Assembly (NCBI GenBank): GCA_037976565.1
Contig: CP137686.1
Span: forward strand, 2,634,646 to 2,698,645
Direction of reading: 5' to 3'
DNA length: 64,000 nt
Source of the DNA: Mesocentrotus franciscanus
Lineage: Eukaryota > Echinodermata > Echinoidea > Camarodonta > Strongylocentrotidae
In this document: positions 46,881 through 61,160 of the stretch, one piece after another
How positions within the stretch are numbered: the stretch's first letter is position 1
Layout of the letters: each line of letters opens with the position of its first letter
Position numbers and translations under genes: made by a program
Notes under the pieces: model-generated
What the model saw: only the letters and a program-made list of their open reading frames with translations
Told to the model about the DNA's origin: nothing
Database searches by the model: none

Positions 46881-49800
46881 CATGACAAATCCGCAAACAG
46901 GTACTTTAGTTTTTAATACAAACTGTAATTAAGCTTTTTATGTAATTTTAGAACGGACCAGGAAAAGGGCTGATTTTTTTCTCAATTTTTGATATTGTAA
47001 ATCACATACTCTATGCACTTTAAACTGTTCGACTTGAAAGTAAGAAAATGGCTCCGAAATTAAGGAAAAAATATTCCTTTCCATTTACCCTTTTCAAGTT
47101 AGATGAACTGGGGAAAATTTTGAGATACTATTTATTGTGCTCTACGTAATATTTGTGTGCAATTGTTATTTGAATTTCAACATAATATGTTTCATGGAGT
47201 AATGTTGACGACATTCGCCCAATGTTGCCGACAGCGGATGTCCTTTCCGAGCTTCCCTAGACGTATTTAAGTCACTATTATAGTATATCAGTAAATGCTT
47301 GCAAAGCAAATTGTATTCCAGTGTTAGTAAAATTGATTATTTTAGAAAAGGCCATATGAGCTCCGGAAGCGATGGTCTATGGGTTGATGATCTGTAGATT
47401 ATGGTTCTATTACTACTTACTGTCAACATATAAAGATATCATTATTTGTAAATGAAGTCGAGAAATTCTCGTATATTCGAATTCACAAAAGAGTATTGTT
47501 TGAAGTATGCTTCCATTTATAGGGAAGTGTAGCGTACGCTCTCCGTAAACTTGCACAAAACTGTTAATACCACGTCCCCTTTTAAAAGTTTTCAGAGTTT
47601 AGTACCTCAGGCTGTTCTACAAGTACGTATCGCATCATTTCGTTCTGTCCGCTCGAAAACAATATACTTTGCTTGATTAAGGTATAATGATCTAAATTGA
47701 ACCCTTACACAGTTGAAGTAGGCTTGAAACGAATGTATTTTCATGTGATTCCTAATTTGCTGATTACTTTAAATTCATAAATTGTCGTCATGCGAAATAT
47801 TGTTGACCACATTCTAACAAATATTGTCAATATGATAGGATTATGCAAATAACCGTTAAGATGACATTTTCATTATTATTGTTATTATTATTATTGTTAT
47901 TATAATTATTATTATTGATATTTACGTTGTCGTTTAAGTCAGTTGTATTTGTGGGAACAAACACAATCTTGTATATCAAAGAATATAATCGGAAGCTGGT
48001 ACTACAGCGATTTCTTAACTGATAATTGCAATTTTTAAACTTTGTTTACCGTTCTCTAAAATTTTAACTGCAAAACACGAAAATTAAGCTACATGTATTA
48101 GCGTAGTTGCAACATAATACATACATATAAATACCAGATGAAGTTTTCGTCCCCATTGCACTGTATTAGAAGTTAGAACCCCCATAATCGCTACATATTT
48201 TGTACTCTCTCTCTTTTGGACTCTCTGCCTCTGGCTCTATCATTCTCTCTCTATCTCTCCCTTCCTCTCCCATCTATCTTCACCTCTATTTTTTGCATAT
48301 TATGTACTTGAAATTCTACCTCTAACTCCAATCGCTAATATGTAGTGCATTGTAAACTTATAAAAGTGTTTATTATAATACAAAGCAAGGAGGAAACCTT
48401 TCAGACGATGCGAATATTTTCTTTGAAAACTTGATCACGTTTCTGAAGATTCTTCGCTATTAAGCATGACTGGGGTCAAGGTCGAAGTAGCCCTTTTTCC
48501 GTAAGGACACTTGCAACCTCCGTAAATCCTGTTTTCAACATTATCTCGTTGATTGATTTTCAATGTGACAAGTTCGGTCCCATCTGAACAAAAGTTCAGA
48601 GAGAGCAAAATCTAATGTTTTACAAATACGTGTTTCTGGCTAAATTGGCAGCGGTAACATTGAGTCTCTGTGTGTGTGTGCGTGTGTGTGTGTGTTAGTG
48701 TGTGTGTTTTGGGAGGGGGATATTTCGCCATTTCGCAAAGATGGACACGATTTGTAAAGTTGGTGTGTGGGCCAAACTAATGTGACAGATTTGATAAGTC
48801 CAAATCTATATCCTAGACTTGACATGTTCGGTTTCTATTTACGTCCCGTTTGTGTTTCATGTCGGCGTTCCTGTTTACGGTCGCCCATGCTTTTTTTCTC
48901 TCCATAATACTATTAGGATAATGAGATTCGGTTGCGGGTTATTGATTTTTCTTTCAGAGCTCATGTAGTTAAACAAAAGTCGAATGCATTCGAAAGGTAA
49001 CATTTGCAAGTTCTCCCAACTTTTCGTTATAATAATTATGTCCATGTACGTTTTCCTGTATTAAGCGGTCATATGTGGGGGTATGTATGAATGTCAATAC
49101 CATTTTACTTCATTTCAAGAGATCCACGCCTCCACAAGCCCTTGCTACTCTACCTCTCCATTTTAACAAAAGAAGCAACGATATATTAGATATATATTTC
49201 ACAATATGATCTGGAAATGCACAAAAGCTGATCAATTAGTAGCCGTACACTACATAGCCATTCAGAAAATCAAGATCACTCCCGAACGTCGACAGAATTA
49301 AGACTGTATATTTAAAATTAAAAAAAAAAAATCTTTTTGTGAAAATACGTCTGTGGTATATCAACAAAAAAGATCATGAAGCTCGTACAATCTTCAGCCT
49401 CTCAGTCTGGTCCTAGTAGGGCGATAAAGACCTTCAAAAGCACAGAATATTGTAGCTAATGATCTGGACACTACCATGATCACAATCACGCTCTTGGCAA
49501 CTAATTATTTTGGAGACAAACAAGACTGCCAGGTTTTTTCTGTTCTCATGATCACGTGGCCTATCCAGGCACGATCCTAAGTGATACAGTATAATATATC
49601 TCAGTGTACTTCCTCTTTCCATATAGTACATTGTTCACATTCATACACCTAATGTTCATGTATTGTGTATCTAGGCGTGGCGAATGGCATTAATATCCCA
49701 GCCACACCAGTAAGTCGACTCCATAATTTGACCATGCGGACCAATGTAATCTTTTGCACGGTCTGGTGTCGGTCTGATGTTGGTCTCGGCGGTGTGGCAT

Positions 49801-52800
49801 GGGCATCAGAGAGGGAAAGGTTCAGACATTTTGGGAGAAAGGGCAATCACTGAGAAAATAAATGATATTAGGTTGATCACGTTAGTCGTGTTAGTAGGGC
49901 TATGCCAGTGCATCGAGACCTTTCTTTTAAAGGAGTAAGGATGAGAAGGTTTTTGAGGTAGTAACAGGCTTCAAGGTGATCATTTTAAGTCCATGAGCGG
50001 AAATACTGAATAAAAATAATGTTTTGGCGGTTTTCCCCCAACGTGCCCACATTTATTTCGTGTTTGTGCAATGACATGCTTGTGCAATCATGTGCATCGA
50101 CATTGGCTGGATTACAATGTTCATTTTCCGGAGTGGGGTTGTAGAGAGGATGATTACAGGGTCACAAGTATAATTGCCTTTCTTCTGGCTTTTATTGCAG
50201 CAATTGCTTCATAATCTAGTAATGATTTAGGTATAGAGATAATTATACTCAACAACTGGATATTTATGCACTGACATAAACGCCGTTTAAACGAATTACT
50301 TATACAATGAGTTGCTTGCTCCCCTGATGTTTATTATAGCAAACCCTCTTTTTGGATAACACTACTTCCCGATTGTCTATTCCACAATAAAAACTGCGAC
50401 ATCGGTTTGGTTACATTCAACATGGAATATTTGCTTTGCATGCATGCACAAATGGTGGTGAAAAGAGAGATGAATGTATTCTCCTTTTGGGAAAATAACG
50501 GGTACATTTTACCTGGATGACTGCTCTCTCATGTCACGGATCGATTAGCTTAATAGGGAAAAAATGTAATGGTATTAATGGATTCTAGTACGTGACAAAG
50601 GCAGGGGCAGGTGCAGGTGCGAGAAGAGGTAGGGGTTGGGTGAGACTGAAATGTTCAACTGTAATATACGAGGCTGTGAAGAGTAGTCGCAAATGTATTC
50701 AAATCTTTGAAGTATTTTCTTAAGGTTCTATAGTTACTATCAAGCACTATTGTCAAAAGTACAAAACGCCAGGCTATGTACTTAATCATAGTAAAGTTAA
50801 ATGTCGCTCTGTTGTGAAAGTCTCCAGCATAATAAGGGGCGGGTCAGTAAAGATAAGGATAACTATAAAACATTATTACTCTTAATATAAAAGAACACTT
50901 CGTTAATACTGGATATACATGACTGTATCCACGCTCAAAATAATGGAAGGCTTTGTAAGTCAATAGTTTAGATTGGATTTCACACTAAAAAATGGAGTGG
51001 ATTCAACTCCAAAAAAGTGATCCCTTTTTATGACTCGTAACAAGAAGATTTTCACTTCTCTGCATAAGGTCTGTGTAGAAAAAGTAATTATCTATTAGTC
51101 TCTCTCACCGCTATATGCTAATGAGCCTTCATTACAGATTTTGTTTTTCTAATTTTAGTCCATTTTCTACACCAGTCCATAGAAAAAATTATCGTTGCCA
51201 CCATTGATATGTAGAAAGCATTCATGCAATTTGAATACATTTGTTAAATGATATCCCTATGATAGTGCTTCGCTTCAGCGATAAATTGGACTGAAATAAT
51301 TCTGTTGCGACTGAATTGAAACCAGTACTGAATGTTATGTGTGGCTGTAGACTGATTGTGAAGTTGAATTAAGAGACAGTATGCCATCCGCTTTGCTCGT
51401 TGTGAAGGGTACCCTCAAAATGCTGAAAATAAATGAATGGAATTAACCGCAGATTTTTGTACAGCGAGAGGCTCGGCCCATAAGTCCACAAACATACCAA
51501 AATGAAGGATTGATCAGGTTACGGTAAGGCATGTACTTGACTGTATGAAGTGTGTTATTTGGAGTCGGAACCCAGCGGCGACACAATGTTCTATTCTCGA
51601 TGTCTTGGAAAACATGCATCGGCTTTTTTAGGAAACATGTGATTTACATTGGGTTGGCTTCATTTACTTAATTCCGTTTCAGAAGGTTCTTCAAAACATT
51701 ACATATCGTCACTTAAGTAGTAATGTGCAAACAACACAGTATTTGATATAATATATCATAACAGTTAAAGGAACTCAGGCTGATTGAAAAATCCTGTTCT
51801 TTGGTGACCGAAGGTTCAAAATGAATGACGTATGGGGTGTCGTGACATTAATGGGAGCTTGTTACCAACTTTGCGTGGCTTTTTGTTGTTGAAAATATTA
51901 GAATTAGTGATTGCTAAAGCCAAGTCAAATTACGCCAATAAATCCTTCAAACAAATTTTAAAGGAGCTCTTTTCACATTATTCAGGACCCTTTATAATAC
52001 ATGTGTATATTAACAAAAAAATATGGAGTTGAAATTACAATGTGGGATTTAATTCAGTATTTTCCGACACTACACAGTGAGAAACAAGACATGTCTGTTT
52101 TTTTAACTCAAAATATCTCCCACAGTCCACACATTATACTAAAAGGCACTCTGTTTTTACTGAGCTATCACCGTTAATATATCAAATGATTGTAATATGT
52201 TTAATAGTTGTGGGGTATGCAACAAAAATCCATTTCGAATGCCTTTACGTATAGGTGGCAATGAGATAAGCACCCAAACCGTGTAGTGCTGTGAACGTAA
52301 AACGAGAAAGGAGGTCGGTACAAATGAATGAAATTGTTTATAAATCTGATACTGGTATACCTATTATAAATGGGACCTGGGTGGGATCAAGTGAACGTTC
52401 TCCGTAATTGTGTACGCTGCCATATTGGTCGAGAAACATCGAGTTGAAATGTCAGTAAGGATGGATGAATGATAAATAGGACAGACACAGGGACATACAT
52501 GTACCTACTGCTGTGGTAGATGGCACAGACATGGTTGAAGCAGCGTGTGTTTATAACAGTGATCATTTCTAGATTAGAAATGTACAGTGAATAAATAAAT
52601 TAATGCAGCGAAAAGAGTGGATTCGATGACGATTTAGCTCAGGAAAAAGATCAAAATAGTGCTCCAATGAAAAAAAAAAAAAAAAACCTTTACATTAGGG
52701 ATGAAATTTGATTACGAATTGCCCTCTTCATGCCCCTTGTAAACGGAAGCATATTATACCTACCACTGTACTTGTAATTTGTTAATGTAAGGATCGTATC

Positions 52801-54720
52801 ATGATAAATGTGCATTACCATGATTGGTTGTATACAATTGTAGATCATATCCATTAAAACACCCCGATTTATCTTTGTCATGCAAACATGCTCAAAATGT
52901 CAGGAGTAACGTCTTACCAGGGAGATGAATCTCCCTGGTCTTACTAACACGATGTACTACTAAGCTTTCTAAGCGATATCACTGTCTGGACCCTAATTTC
53001 TGTCTTGTCAGCGCATTCAAAGTTTTTTGTTCTTCTCGGAATGTCTTGTAAAGACGTCCAATCGAGGACTAGCAACTTTGTGCACGTCCGATTTAATTGT
53101 AAGTGAACGTTTATTATGCTCCCACGTCCCCTCTCCCGAAATTAAAAGCACATACCCATCAATTACTCAGGAGATATTTTCAACGAACTAATTAGTCACT
53201 AATAATTCTTCAAACTATCTAATGATATCCAAAGCACAATTCAATATCTTAAGCATCGTTAGCTGATGTATGTAAATGGGATTAATATGAAACATCATTG
53301 CCCATACACGTCAATAAATATGCATGTATTTATATGTTTTCCACAATATTCAGCCCACGATGTATTGGTGAATTGCGAGGCTGTCTAGCTAGGCTTCCAT
53401 ATGGCGTACCATAAGGCAAAGTGACATCACAATGCTTACAAGTGGCAATCCATATATCACGTGTGTGTCTGTTATGTCGGTTATAATTTAAGATGGAATA
53501 TCGTGTATGTTTTCTGTCGTACATGCAGTTGAATAAATGCAATTACTGTGTATCAATCTGTGCGAAAGCAAACAAGGATACCGAATATTATATTTTGTTA
53601 AAGCATGATCATTTTAATATTGTGTATTTCAGTTTTGTAAGGATTTTTTTCCTTTTTGTAACTACCGTTATTTTTATCCTCATGAATTAACAGATTAATT
53701 CAATGTGTAGGGAGAAGGTTAATTCAACAAAACGTAGTTCAATTCAATTATATTTCTTTGTTATATACTTGAAAGAAATGAATGAAGTACTTATCATGTT
53801 AACAGGTCGCTTTGGTAGTCTCGTTCTGAGTTTTTGCCAATTGTGACGTAAATTGAAATCGAAAAAATGTGTGTGTCTCTAACGATATTTTGGTCCCTCT
53901 GTTTAAGGTGTTTAATACGTTAAGTGATTTGATATTACAGAGAAAATCTATATATCATGAACATATTTAAGACTTACAGATATAACTATAATTTAGAATA
54001 AAGTGTTGTTAACCCCCTCCCTAATTTGTCACTAAAATCTAAAAAATATACTGCTGCTGCACCAAGCGTGTTTCTAAGGCTTTTTTATATTTATATCAAA
54101 CATTATTATTATATCAAATTATCCATGAACTATGAGGTATATCCACATTTGGGTTTCTACAGTACCAGGCCGACTTTAAGGTTTTTTTTTTATTTTATCA
54201 CTAAAAGATGTTCAGAAAATGTTATAAAGATAACCGCCATTTTGAAATCCAAGATGGCGGCCATCGAAGCTACAGGACTATGAAATGTGGAACTATATTA
54301 CATGTTATTGAGAAGCTGGAATTTGTTGTGTGTGTAATTTTTTTGCTCCGTGTCACTGTCTGCATATAATGTAATATGTCAATGTAAATATATAAAGGAA
54401 AATAATTTTGTCTGTATATCTTTACAATAAAATTTATAAATAAACTCTATTAAAGTTGTATACAACCAGGAACAAAGTAAACACACTTGCGTGACTCGTT
54501 CTGATTTGGTGTGTGAGCAACCTTTATGTTTAAATGCAAAAGGACATTGGAAAAATGAGCACGTTGATACGTATTACACATTAATCATGCTCTCTCGTGC
54601 CTTACTACCTCTTTCTTTTGCATTTTCGCTGTTTCTTTCTCTCGTCATTCTTCTCAATTTGCATGTTGTTATACCTCCCCTCTTCCATTTCTACTGTGTT
54701 AAGTTTTTTGGCCCCTTAAC
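46881..54720. other. Long intergenic AT-rich DNA
   Basis: No gene is supported across about 7.8 kb. Simple repeats are present: TTA/TTG at 47870-47925, CT-rich at 48206-48285, GT at 48667-48708 and a poly-A run near 52669-52686. Small frames, for example 49649-49853, 51832-52032 and 54026-54283, lack domains. Diverged repeats could be present but were not recognised. Confidence 0.45.
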
Positions 54721-54723
54721 ACA

Positions 54724-54754
<31 letters not shown>

Positions 54755-55100
54755 ATCTATGTAAGGACGTGTGTGTGCCATTATACAACTTATTAACAAA
54801 AAATTATGTAGAAGATGGTAGAATAAGATGAGAGAGGGGGAAACATTAGAGAGTGAAAGATAGAGACAGATAGATAGAGACAGAGAGAAAGACAGAGACA
54901 GAGAGAGAAATAAAAGGTAGAATTCTAATGGCAGCATAGAAGAGCAAAGAACGTGAAAGAAAGAGATAAGATAGAAGAGAGTTGGGGAGGGAGAACGGAG
55001 AGAGACAGAGCAAAAAGGGGTAAGAGAACACGAAAGAACTAACCGAGGTGGGTAGAAGAGGGAGGGAGAGAAAGAGAGAGAGAGAGAGAGAAAAAAAAAA
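54721..55100. repeat. CT tract followed by a GA-rich tract
   Basis: A CT run at 54724-54757 is followed after about 75 bases by GA-rich sequence at 54840-55090. The opposite-strand purine/pyrimidine blocks can pair with each other as an imperfect hairpin. Frames with long SLSLS strings are artefacts. Confidence 0.8.
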
Positions 55101-55690
55101 TGAACAACTGAAAGGGAAAGTTTGCGGAGTGAGAGACAAAAAACAGTTTCTTTAGAAGCAAAATGTTGCCAAAGAAGAATTCATTTGATTGAATGGAATA
55201 AGATAGATAACCAAGGTCATATACAAAGAAGGAGGAAATAAAAATTGAGATGCATATCTTCTGAAAAGGGCGGAAGTGGGGCCGATTTTAGATTAATGGT
55301 CCCCTAGATACTACGACTCTAAATCCTTTAAGTGATGAAACTGGGGAATCGAAATATCGAAATATGGAAATGTTGGCTCCGCTGGGACGTTGGCAGATGA
55401 TGGACATGCGATCAGTGGCGTATCCAGAACTTGGCCCCAGGAGGGTAAAAACATCTGAGCTTATTGCTATATAATAATTATAATACAAATAATGACAATA
55501 ATAATAACAATAATAATAATGATAATAATACGTCTATACTACTCCTACTACTCCTACTACTAATAATAATGATAATAACAGTAATTGTAATAATAGTACT
55601 TATTATAATTATAATATTAGTAATAATATTATCATTCATGTTAATGTTTCTAACCGCTGCACTATCATTACCCCGGCATTAGCCGAACTA
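55101..55690. other. Intergenic DNA with AAT/ATT repeats
   Basis: A CAGTGGCGTATCCAG motif at 55413-55427 resembles the MITE end at 16432. AAT, ATT and ACT-type repeats occupy about 55470-55640. No gene is supported. Confidence 0.5.
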
Positions 55691-55691
55691 C

Positions 55692-55895
55692 ACTGTACCT
55701 TGATAAGGCGCTCTGGCTTTAGAGGACTTTCTTCCTACCGGGTAAACATTTACATCACCTGGGTGGAGAGTGGCAAATGTAGATTAATATCTTGCCAAAG
55801 GACAATAGTGCCGCGGCGGGACTCGAACCGCGAACAACGTGATCCACAGTCCGATGACGTATACATTAAATCACGAAACCTCTACAAACACCTAT
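55692..55895 (-). mobile_element. tRNA-derived SINE, copy 2 (minus strand)
   Basis: On the minus strand the element reads AGAGGTTTCGTGATTTAATG, then the B box CGGTTCGAGTCCC (complement 55818-55830), then GTCCTTTGGCAAG and TGTAAATGTTTACCCGGTAG, matching the order of parts in 5508-5795. The A-box region has decayed (GTGATTTAATG in place of GTGGTCGAGTGG). Confidence 0.8.
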
Positions 55896-57000
55896 TCATA
55901 TATAGTTCAACAGTGAACAAACTTTTGGTGGGGGCTGGCTTGCAGTACAGAGGGGGAGGGTATGATTCCAAAATGCAAAAGCCTTATTTTCAGGAGGAAA
56001 AAAAGTGGAATCTAAAGCTGTAACTGATGGACTGAAAGCCTTAAATCCTAACACAAATGATGTTTCTAAATCGTGCAGGCTGCCTTTCTTCCATATTTGG
56101 AACTCTGCCAGGAGGGATAAATTACCCCCCTCCTTCCCCCTCCCCCTCCCTAGCCCCTCCGCCAAAGACGCTAGTGCGTGTGAATAATCTCTCATAAGAT
56201 TGATGGTTGGAAACTGTCGTTGGATGCATCAGCGGAGAATTCCTTCAACCAAAGTCCCCAATCAATTAGCATATTTATCATATCATTCAACCTGAATGAC
56301 ATACTTGACCCATTGTGGACTAAATTCCATGTTTTATTTAGAATTGGCTTCTTTTTCCCTTTTTTTAATGAAAAATCCTTAAAAAGAATAATTCAGATGC
56401 ATTGAGGAGTAGGACAAATATTGACGCACTAGATGTGCTCTTTACATTTTGAGTCAATTGCTGTATGTTTGTTTAAAGCCAGGATTGTTTTGTAGGAAAA
56501 TAAGCATTAGGATAAATAAATTGGCAACATAACATATTCCCCCATACGAATTGGAAATTATTCAACTTTTCGACATTTTTGTCTTTGGAGCATCTTTCAA
56601 CATACATGATTGTCATCGAAAATGTAGATATTATAAAAAAGGAACAATCATGGTTGCCAATTTGACTTTAAAAAATGATTTGGCCTCTCAATAGTCCCGT
56701 TGATTGAGGAGTTTAAACATGCATGTAGTATGAGAGTTGGGGCAAATCGAATCATGAATGTATGAGGAAGTGAATTCTGTATTAATCATAAGGGTAACTT
56801 TAACATAGTGCCCATTCGATTGAGGTCTCCAGTATTCAGTTTCAGTTTAATGGTTCCACACTTTACTCATTTTATCTAAAATGCGGGTATCATCTTCACA
56901 GAAATAGACCGTCAATTATTAAATGGAAAGTTGCGTCATATCAGTTTTTAGGAAAATAATAATAACGCAAAACAAATCATGGGAACAGACTGCCTACTTC
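55896..57000. other. Intergenic DNA
   Basis: No gene is supported. Frames on both strands at 55896-56195 have no recognisable domain. Confidence 0.4.
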
Positions 57001-57419
57001 TCTAAAACAACACATCAGCAAAAGGCAAGAAGAATCTAGAGGCAAAGAATTAGAATAGGAGGGAGAATTAGAAGAATGAGGGGTAGAAGAAGAAGAAGAA
57101 GAAGAAGAAGAAGAAGAAGAAGAAGAAGAAGAAGATCATCATCATCATCAAAATGATGAAGAATCAACAAAATATCATTCTTCTCTAAAACAACACATCA
57201 ACAAAAGGCAAGAAGAAGCTGAAAGGCAAAGAATTAGAATAAGAGGGAGAATTAAAAGAATAAGGGGTAGAAGACGAAGAAGAAGAAGAAGAAGAAGAAG
57301 AAGAAGAAGAAGAAGAAGAAGAAGAAGAAGAAGAAGAAGAAGAAGACGAAGAAGAAGATGACGACGACGAAGAAGATGATGATCATCATGTTGAAGAATC
57401 ATCAAAATGTCATTCCTCT
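57001..57419. repeat. Tandem duplication carrying AAG repeats
   Basis: Unit 1 (57001-57183) and unit 2 (57184-57419) both run TCTAAAACAACACATCA, AAAAGGCAAGAAGAA, AAAGAATTAGAATA, GAGGGAGAATTA, GGGGTAGAAGA, an AAG repeat, and a GATCATCAT then TGAAGAATCA end. The AAG tract is about 50 bases in unit 1 and about 90 in unit 2, which also has GACGAC interruptions. Confidence 0.9.
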
Positions 57420-58285
57420 CACTTGCAAACGTACAGTCGTTGATCTTTGGTCTTCATGTTGCGGACCCAAAACCATGAGGAAATAAACAAGGTTCTGAAA
57501 CCATGGTAGCATCCATTGTATAAAGGCGCTACCTTCAGGCGCTAAACCCTTCTCGTTAGAGTAGAAACTATAATCTATCCATCAACACCGAATATAACAT
57601 GACATGTCTGCCATTGAAATTGACTTGTTGCAAAACCTCCTTCTTTCCCTTCACCCAGACATCTGCATAACAATCGAAAATTGGTATAGAAAACATTCCT
57701 GAAATGACGATTTATTGACTTTGACAAATGGCTTCGCCCTTGCGATCAATGGTCCGTGAAGCGAACAAAAGTCCCAAAATAGCTGGGAAATCATGGAAAC
57801 GAGATTGTGGATAATATTTTTGAGAGAGTCATCAGTTTTATTGTTCATTTACATGTCGTTATACGCCTCAATTGTCCCTGGATATGATACAGTTTCAGGA
57901 AACATGGTGAATCTTCACACGGAAGCGACGATGAAAATATCGGGAAAAAACACCATGACACATGGCACAAGATCAAACCCTTCCTTCAAGATAAGCTCAA
58001 TAATAGAAATTCTCTCGACGAGTGGTAGGTAAAAGATGAAAAACGTACTTAGTGATAAACATCTGCTCATGTGAACTAGTATAACAAGAAAATGGAGATA
58101 ATTTGAATTGTATACCTTTAGCACGAGAATCTGCGTTTCTTCATTATGAAATTTGATGCGCCATTATTCTACTTTTTTAAACTAATGGTTGGATATAAGC
58201 TGAATAATTCCACTTGTTAAATTCTTTTCGGTATTTTTGTTCTTCTAATTTGTAATCAGCATTCGAACCAACGAAAGTGGTAGGC
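57420..58285. other. Intergenic DNA
   Basis: No gene is supported. Overlapping frames on both strands at 57651-58124 have no recognisable domain. Confidence 0.4.
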
Positions 58286-58472
58286 TTAAAGCCCCACTGT
58301 ACTACTCGTAGCTACTTGGTCCCTTCAGAAAACAATGCCTAAGCGGTGCATGTTGGTCCATCATGATCCTCTTTTTCTTAATTGGAGCTGAGTTGATGAG
58401 ATAACCGCCTGTCAGTGACCACGCTAATCCCTCTAATCCCTCCTGGCCAAACTAGTGCAGAGGGGCTTTTAA
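58286..58472. mobile_element. Short TTAA-flanked MITE, family A copy 2
   Basis: It lies between TTAA at 58286-58289 and TTAA at 58469-58472. The left end is AGCCCCACTGTACTA and the right end TAGTGCAGAGGGGCTT. The interior shares AACAATGCCTAAGCG, GAGATAACCGCCTGTCAGTG and AATCCCTCCTGGCCAAAC with 10577-10771. The two copies differ more at their termini than in the interior. Confidence 0.85.
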
Positions 58473-58550
58473 GGAAAAAAAGAAAATGTGAAAATGGGGT
58501 CATTCTTCCCCGTCCCTTCCTCAACACCAATTTCTATACATTGATGAGAG

Positions 58551-58817
58551 GGTGTCGTGGTATAGTGGTTCATCCATTTGACACTCTATCCAATGGCTGC
58601 GGTTTCGAATCCCGGCCCGACACTAACGTCCTTTGGCAAGGCATTAATCCGCATTTGCCACTCTCCATCCAAGTTTAAATGGATACCCGGCAGTCAGGAT
58701 TCAAAGCCCCCAGCCCTGCTTTATCTTAACACCAATCTAAAATTGATTTTAAAATCAGATATTACATGTAAAGCCCGAAGATCCCCACCACCCCCCAAAA
58801 AAAAAAAAAAAAAAAAA
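58551..58817 (+). mobile_element. tRNA-derived SINE, copy 3, with poly-A tail
   Basis: The head GGTGTCGTGGTATAGTGG carries an A-box-like element. A B box, GGTTTCGAATCCC, lies at about 58599-58611, and the body repeats GTCCTTTGGCAAGGCATTAA and TAAATGGATACCCGGCAGT. A poly-A run of about 20 bases (58797-58817) follows at the 3' side, consistent with LINE-type priming. The B box has an extra T compared with copy 1, so transcription may be impaired. Confidence 0.85.
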
Positions 58818-60780
58818 TATGATTATGGAGAGGATGGGATTGTATCTGTGCATCCTGAAGATCATAATGCACAGTGACGAATTTCTGTTTCTACCACAAA
58901 CGGCTACAAATAGGCCTATTCGGACGCAAACTAAATATTATTGGGAGTAACTTTCACGTGGTTTATTAGTTTTTTCCGAAGGTTCGTTTTCTTCCGAAAC
59001 ACTCATTTTCGATATCAGTGCATCTATAATTCCGTAAAAAGAAATATAGTTCATGATTCAAACAAAGATATATGGTTCAAAATTCCAAAAAATTAAATAG
59101 CGTTCATTATTCCGAAAACGATACCGGGATTTCTATTTCATTTTCCGAATTGTGAACCCTTTTTCATTTTCGGAATTATAAACCTTCGGAGTAACCAACC
59201 TTCCGAATTATGAAATGTCGGATAAACGGCTAGTAAACAAACATGAATTCGCTAACAAAAGAAGTTCATGCTTTTTTAATTCACTACAGATCAAAATACA
59301 AACTATGATTTTCACCAATAACCTAGAATAAATACAGATGTCATCGCTATACAATCAGCCCTTGTTTACCTATTGATTGGCATTGATTCAATCCCAAAGC
59401 CATGACGATGAAAACAATGGTTGGTAACTGAAGTAGGCAAATTTAATTCGTTCATTGGCAAGGGTTACATTTCGGCACACCCTTTTTTTTATAGGCCAAG
59501 TTTTTTTAAGAGTAGTGTAGTGGTATAACAAAACAGCATTATAATTTCGTACTTAATGCCAAAGAGTTATGTAACAGCTCAATGTGCATCTAATATCCTT
59601 TCCAATTGAGTTCAATTCGATTTATTCCAAACGCATAATAATAAGACAGATTATAAGAACTTAGTACAATGAAACATAAACATATAACAAACAAAACAAT
59701 ATCATAATTATATGCAACTGATATACGTAACACATAACATTAAATTTACGATCTTATCATGTGAATGGGAACAGCTTGGAAGACAAGTATTTTTTTTTAA
59801 AGCTGCCCCAAGAAGAAAACCCTTTGGTAGCAGCAGGTATTATAAAGTCAATTTGTACTACAAGTTCACATAGGTCTGTGTTCCTCTCAACTCCCATCTC
59901 CAAATAAAGGCATGTCTGTTAGCCTATATCAATTTGGTCGATGAAATAGAAGAAAAGAAGAAAAACAAAATCGATTTACAAAGATCCACGAAGGGACATG
60001 GAGTTTTTGTTTGATTGTTTGAGTGTTAGATATATGTGTTTCATTTGGTTGTTTTTCTACATTGAAGGTCAATTTAAAATTTATGAAGAAAATACTACAC
60101 AGTTTTAGAAAAAAACAAATTTATATAAATGTAATTAGAGTAAAAATAACAAACATTACTGTATAAACAGGGAAATAACAATGGCAATTGCCCATGAAAT
60201 CCACAAAAGCCACAACCCACGTATTCCGTTGTCCGGCTTTCCGGGCCATACATGGCTTGACGCTTATCTGCTTTTGTATGAAAGTGCCCCCATCAGGCAC
60301 TGCGTGAAAGTTGCAACAGTCTGGTTGCCATTTTGCCTCTTAGACTGGTGGCCAGTCACTGTCAAAGAAGATGCTCACTCAAAACCACTTGAGACACTGT
60401 CTATCTTTCACTATCAATACGCATCAACTTGATCTTATTGACAAGAAGGGATATTCACCAGTCTCTTGCAATAGCAGCTCAGTGGTAAATTGTAAGACCG
60501 ATTTGTGGAGGCTTTGGTAAAGCAACGGACTTGTCTACCCCATTTCCCCTTCTTTTTCTGCCCTTTTTTCCATGAAGGCATTGACTCATTACAAATCAAA
60601 TTGTTACCCTTGGCCTAGGTAGGGATGAGTCAGTTTTTATTCCACATTTGATCGCGAAAAAATCGATTAAATTTGACACTTTATCAGCGCGTTTGTTCCA
60701 TCAAACAGGCGGAGTGTAAAATGGGACACGAGGCCCGTCCTATGCATTCACTATCTCAACACCTCTTCTATTCTGTCACT
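58818..60780. other. Intergenic DNA with a possible LINE 3' end
   Basis: At about 59610-59720, TTCAATTCGATTTATTCCAA followed by A-rich ACATAAACATATAACA resembles the end of a CR1/L2-like element. The 83-residue plus frame at 60181-60432 begins with ATG and is less repetitive than most frames here, but no domain is recognised. Confidence 0.4.
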
Positions 60781-60785
60781 ATCTA

Positions 60786-60831
60786 CCCCCCTCTCTCTCT
60801 CCCTCCCTCCTCTCTATCTGTGTGTGTGTGT

Positions 60832-60880
<49 letters not shown>

Positions 60881-61107
60881 CCTCTATATGTCTCCCTCTA
60901 TTTATTTCTATTCCTCTCTTTCTCTCCCTGTCTCTCTCTCTCTTTATATGTCTCTCTCTCTCTCTCGATCTTTCTATCTGGCTCTACACGCTGTCTATCT
61001 ATGTACATAATTATACATGTATCCCTCTATCCTCCTCCTCCTTCTCCTCCTCTCCTCCTTCTCAGCACTCTCCACCATGCTCATCCTCTTCATATTTATC
61101 ATACCTT

Positions 61108-61147
<40 letters not shown>

Positions 61148-61160
61148 CCTTGTTTTCACT
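60786..61160. repeat. CT-rich microsatellite block
   Basis: CT repeats at about 60834-60873, 60926-60967 and 61111-61148 with a GT run at 60820-60834. Ser/Leu-rich plus frames up to 174 residues are artefacts. Confidence 0.9.
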
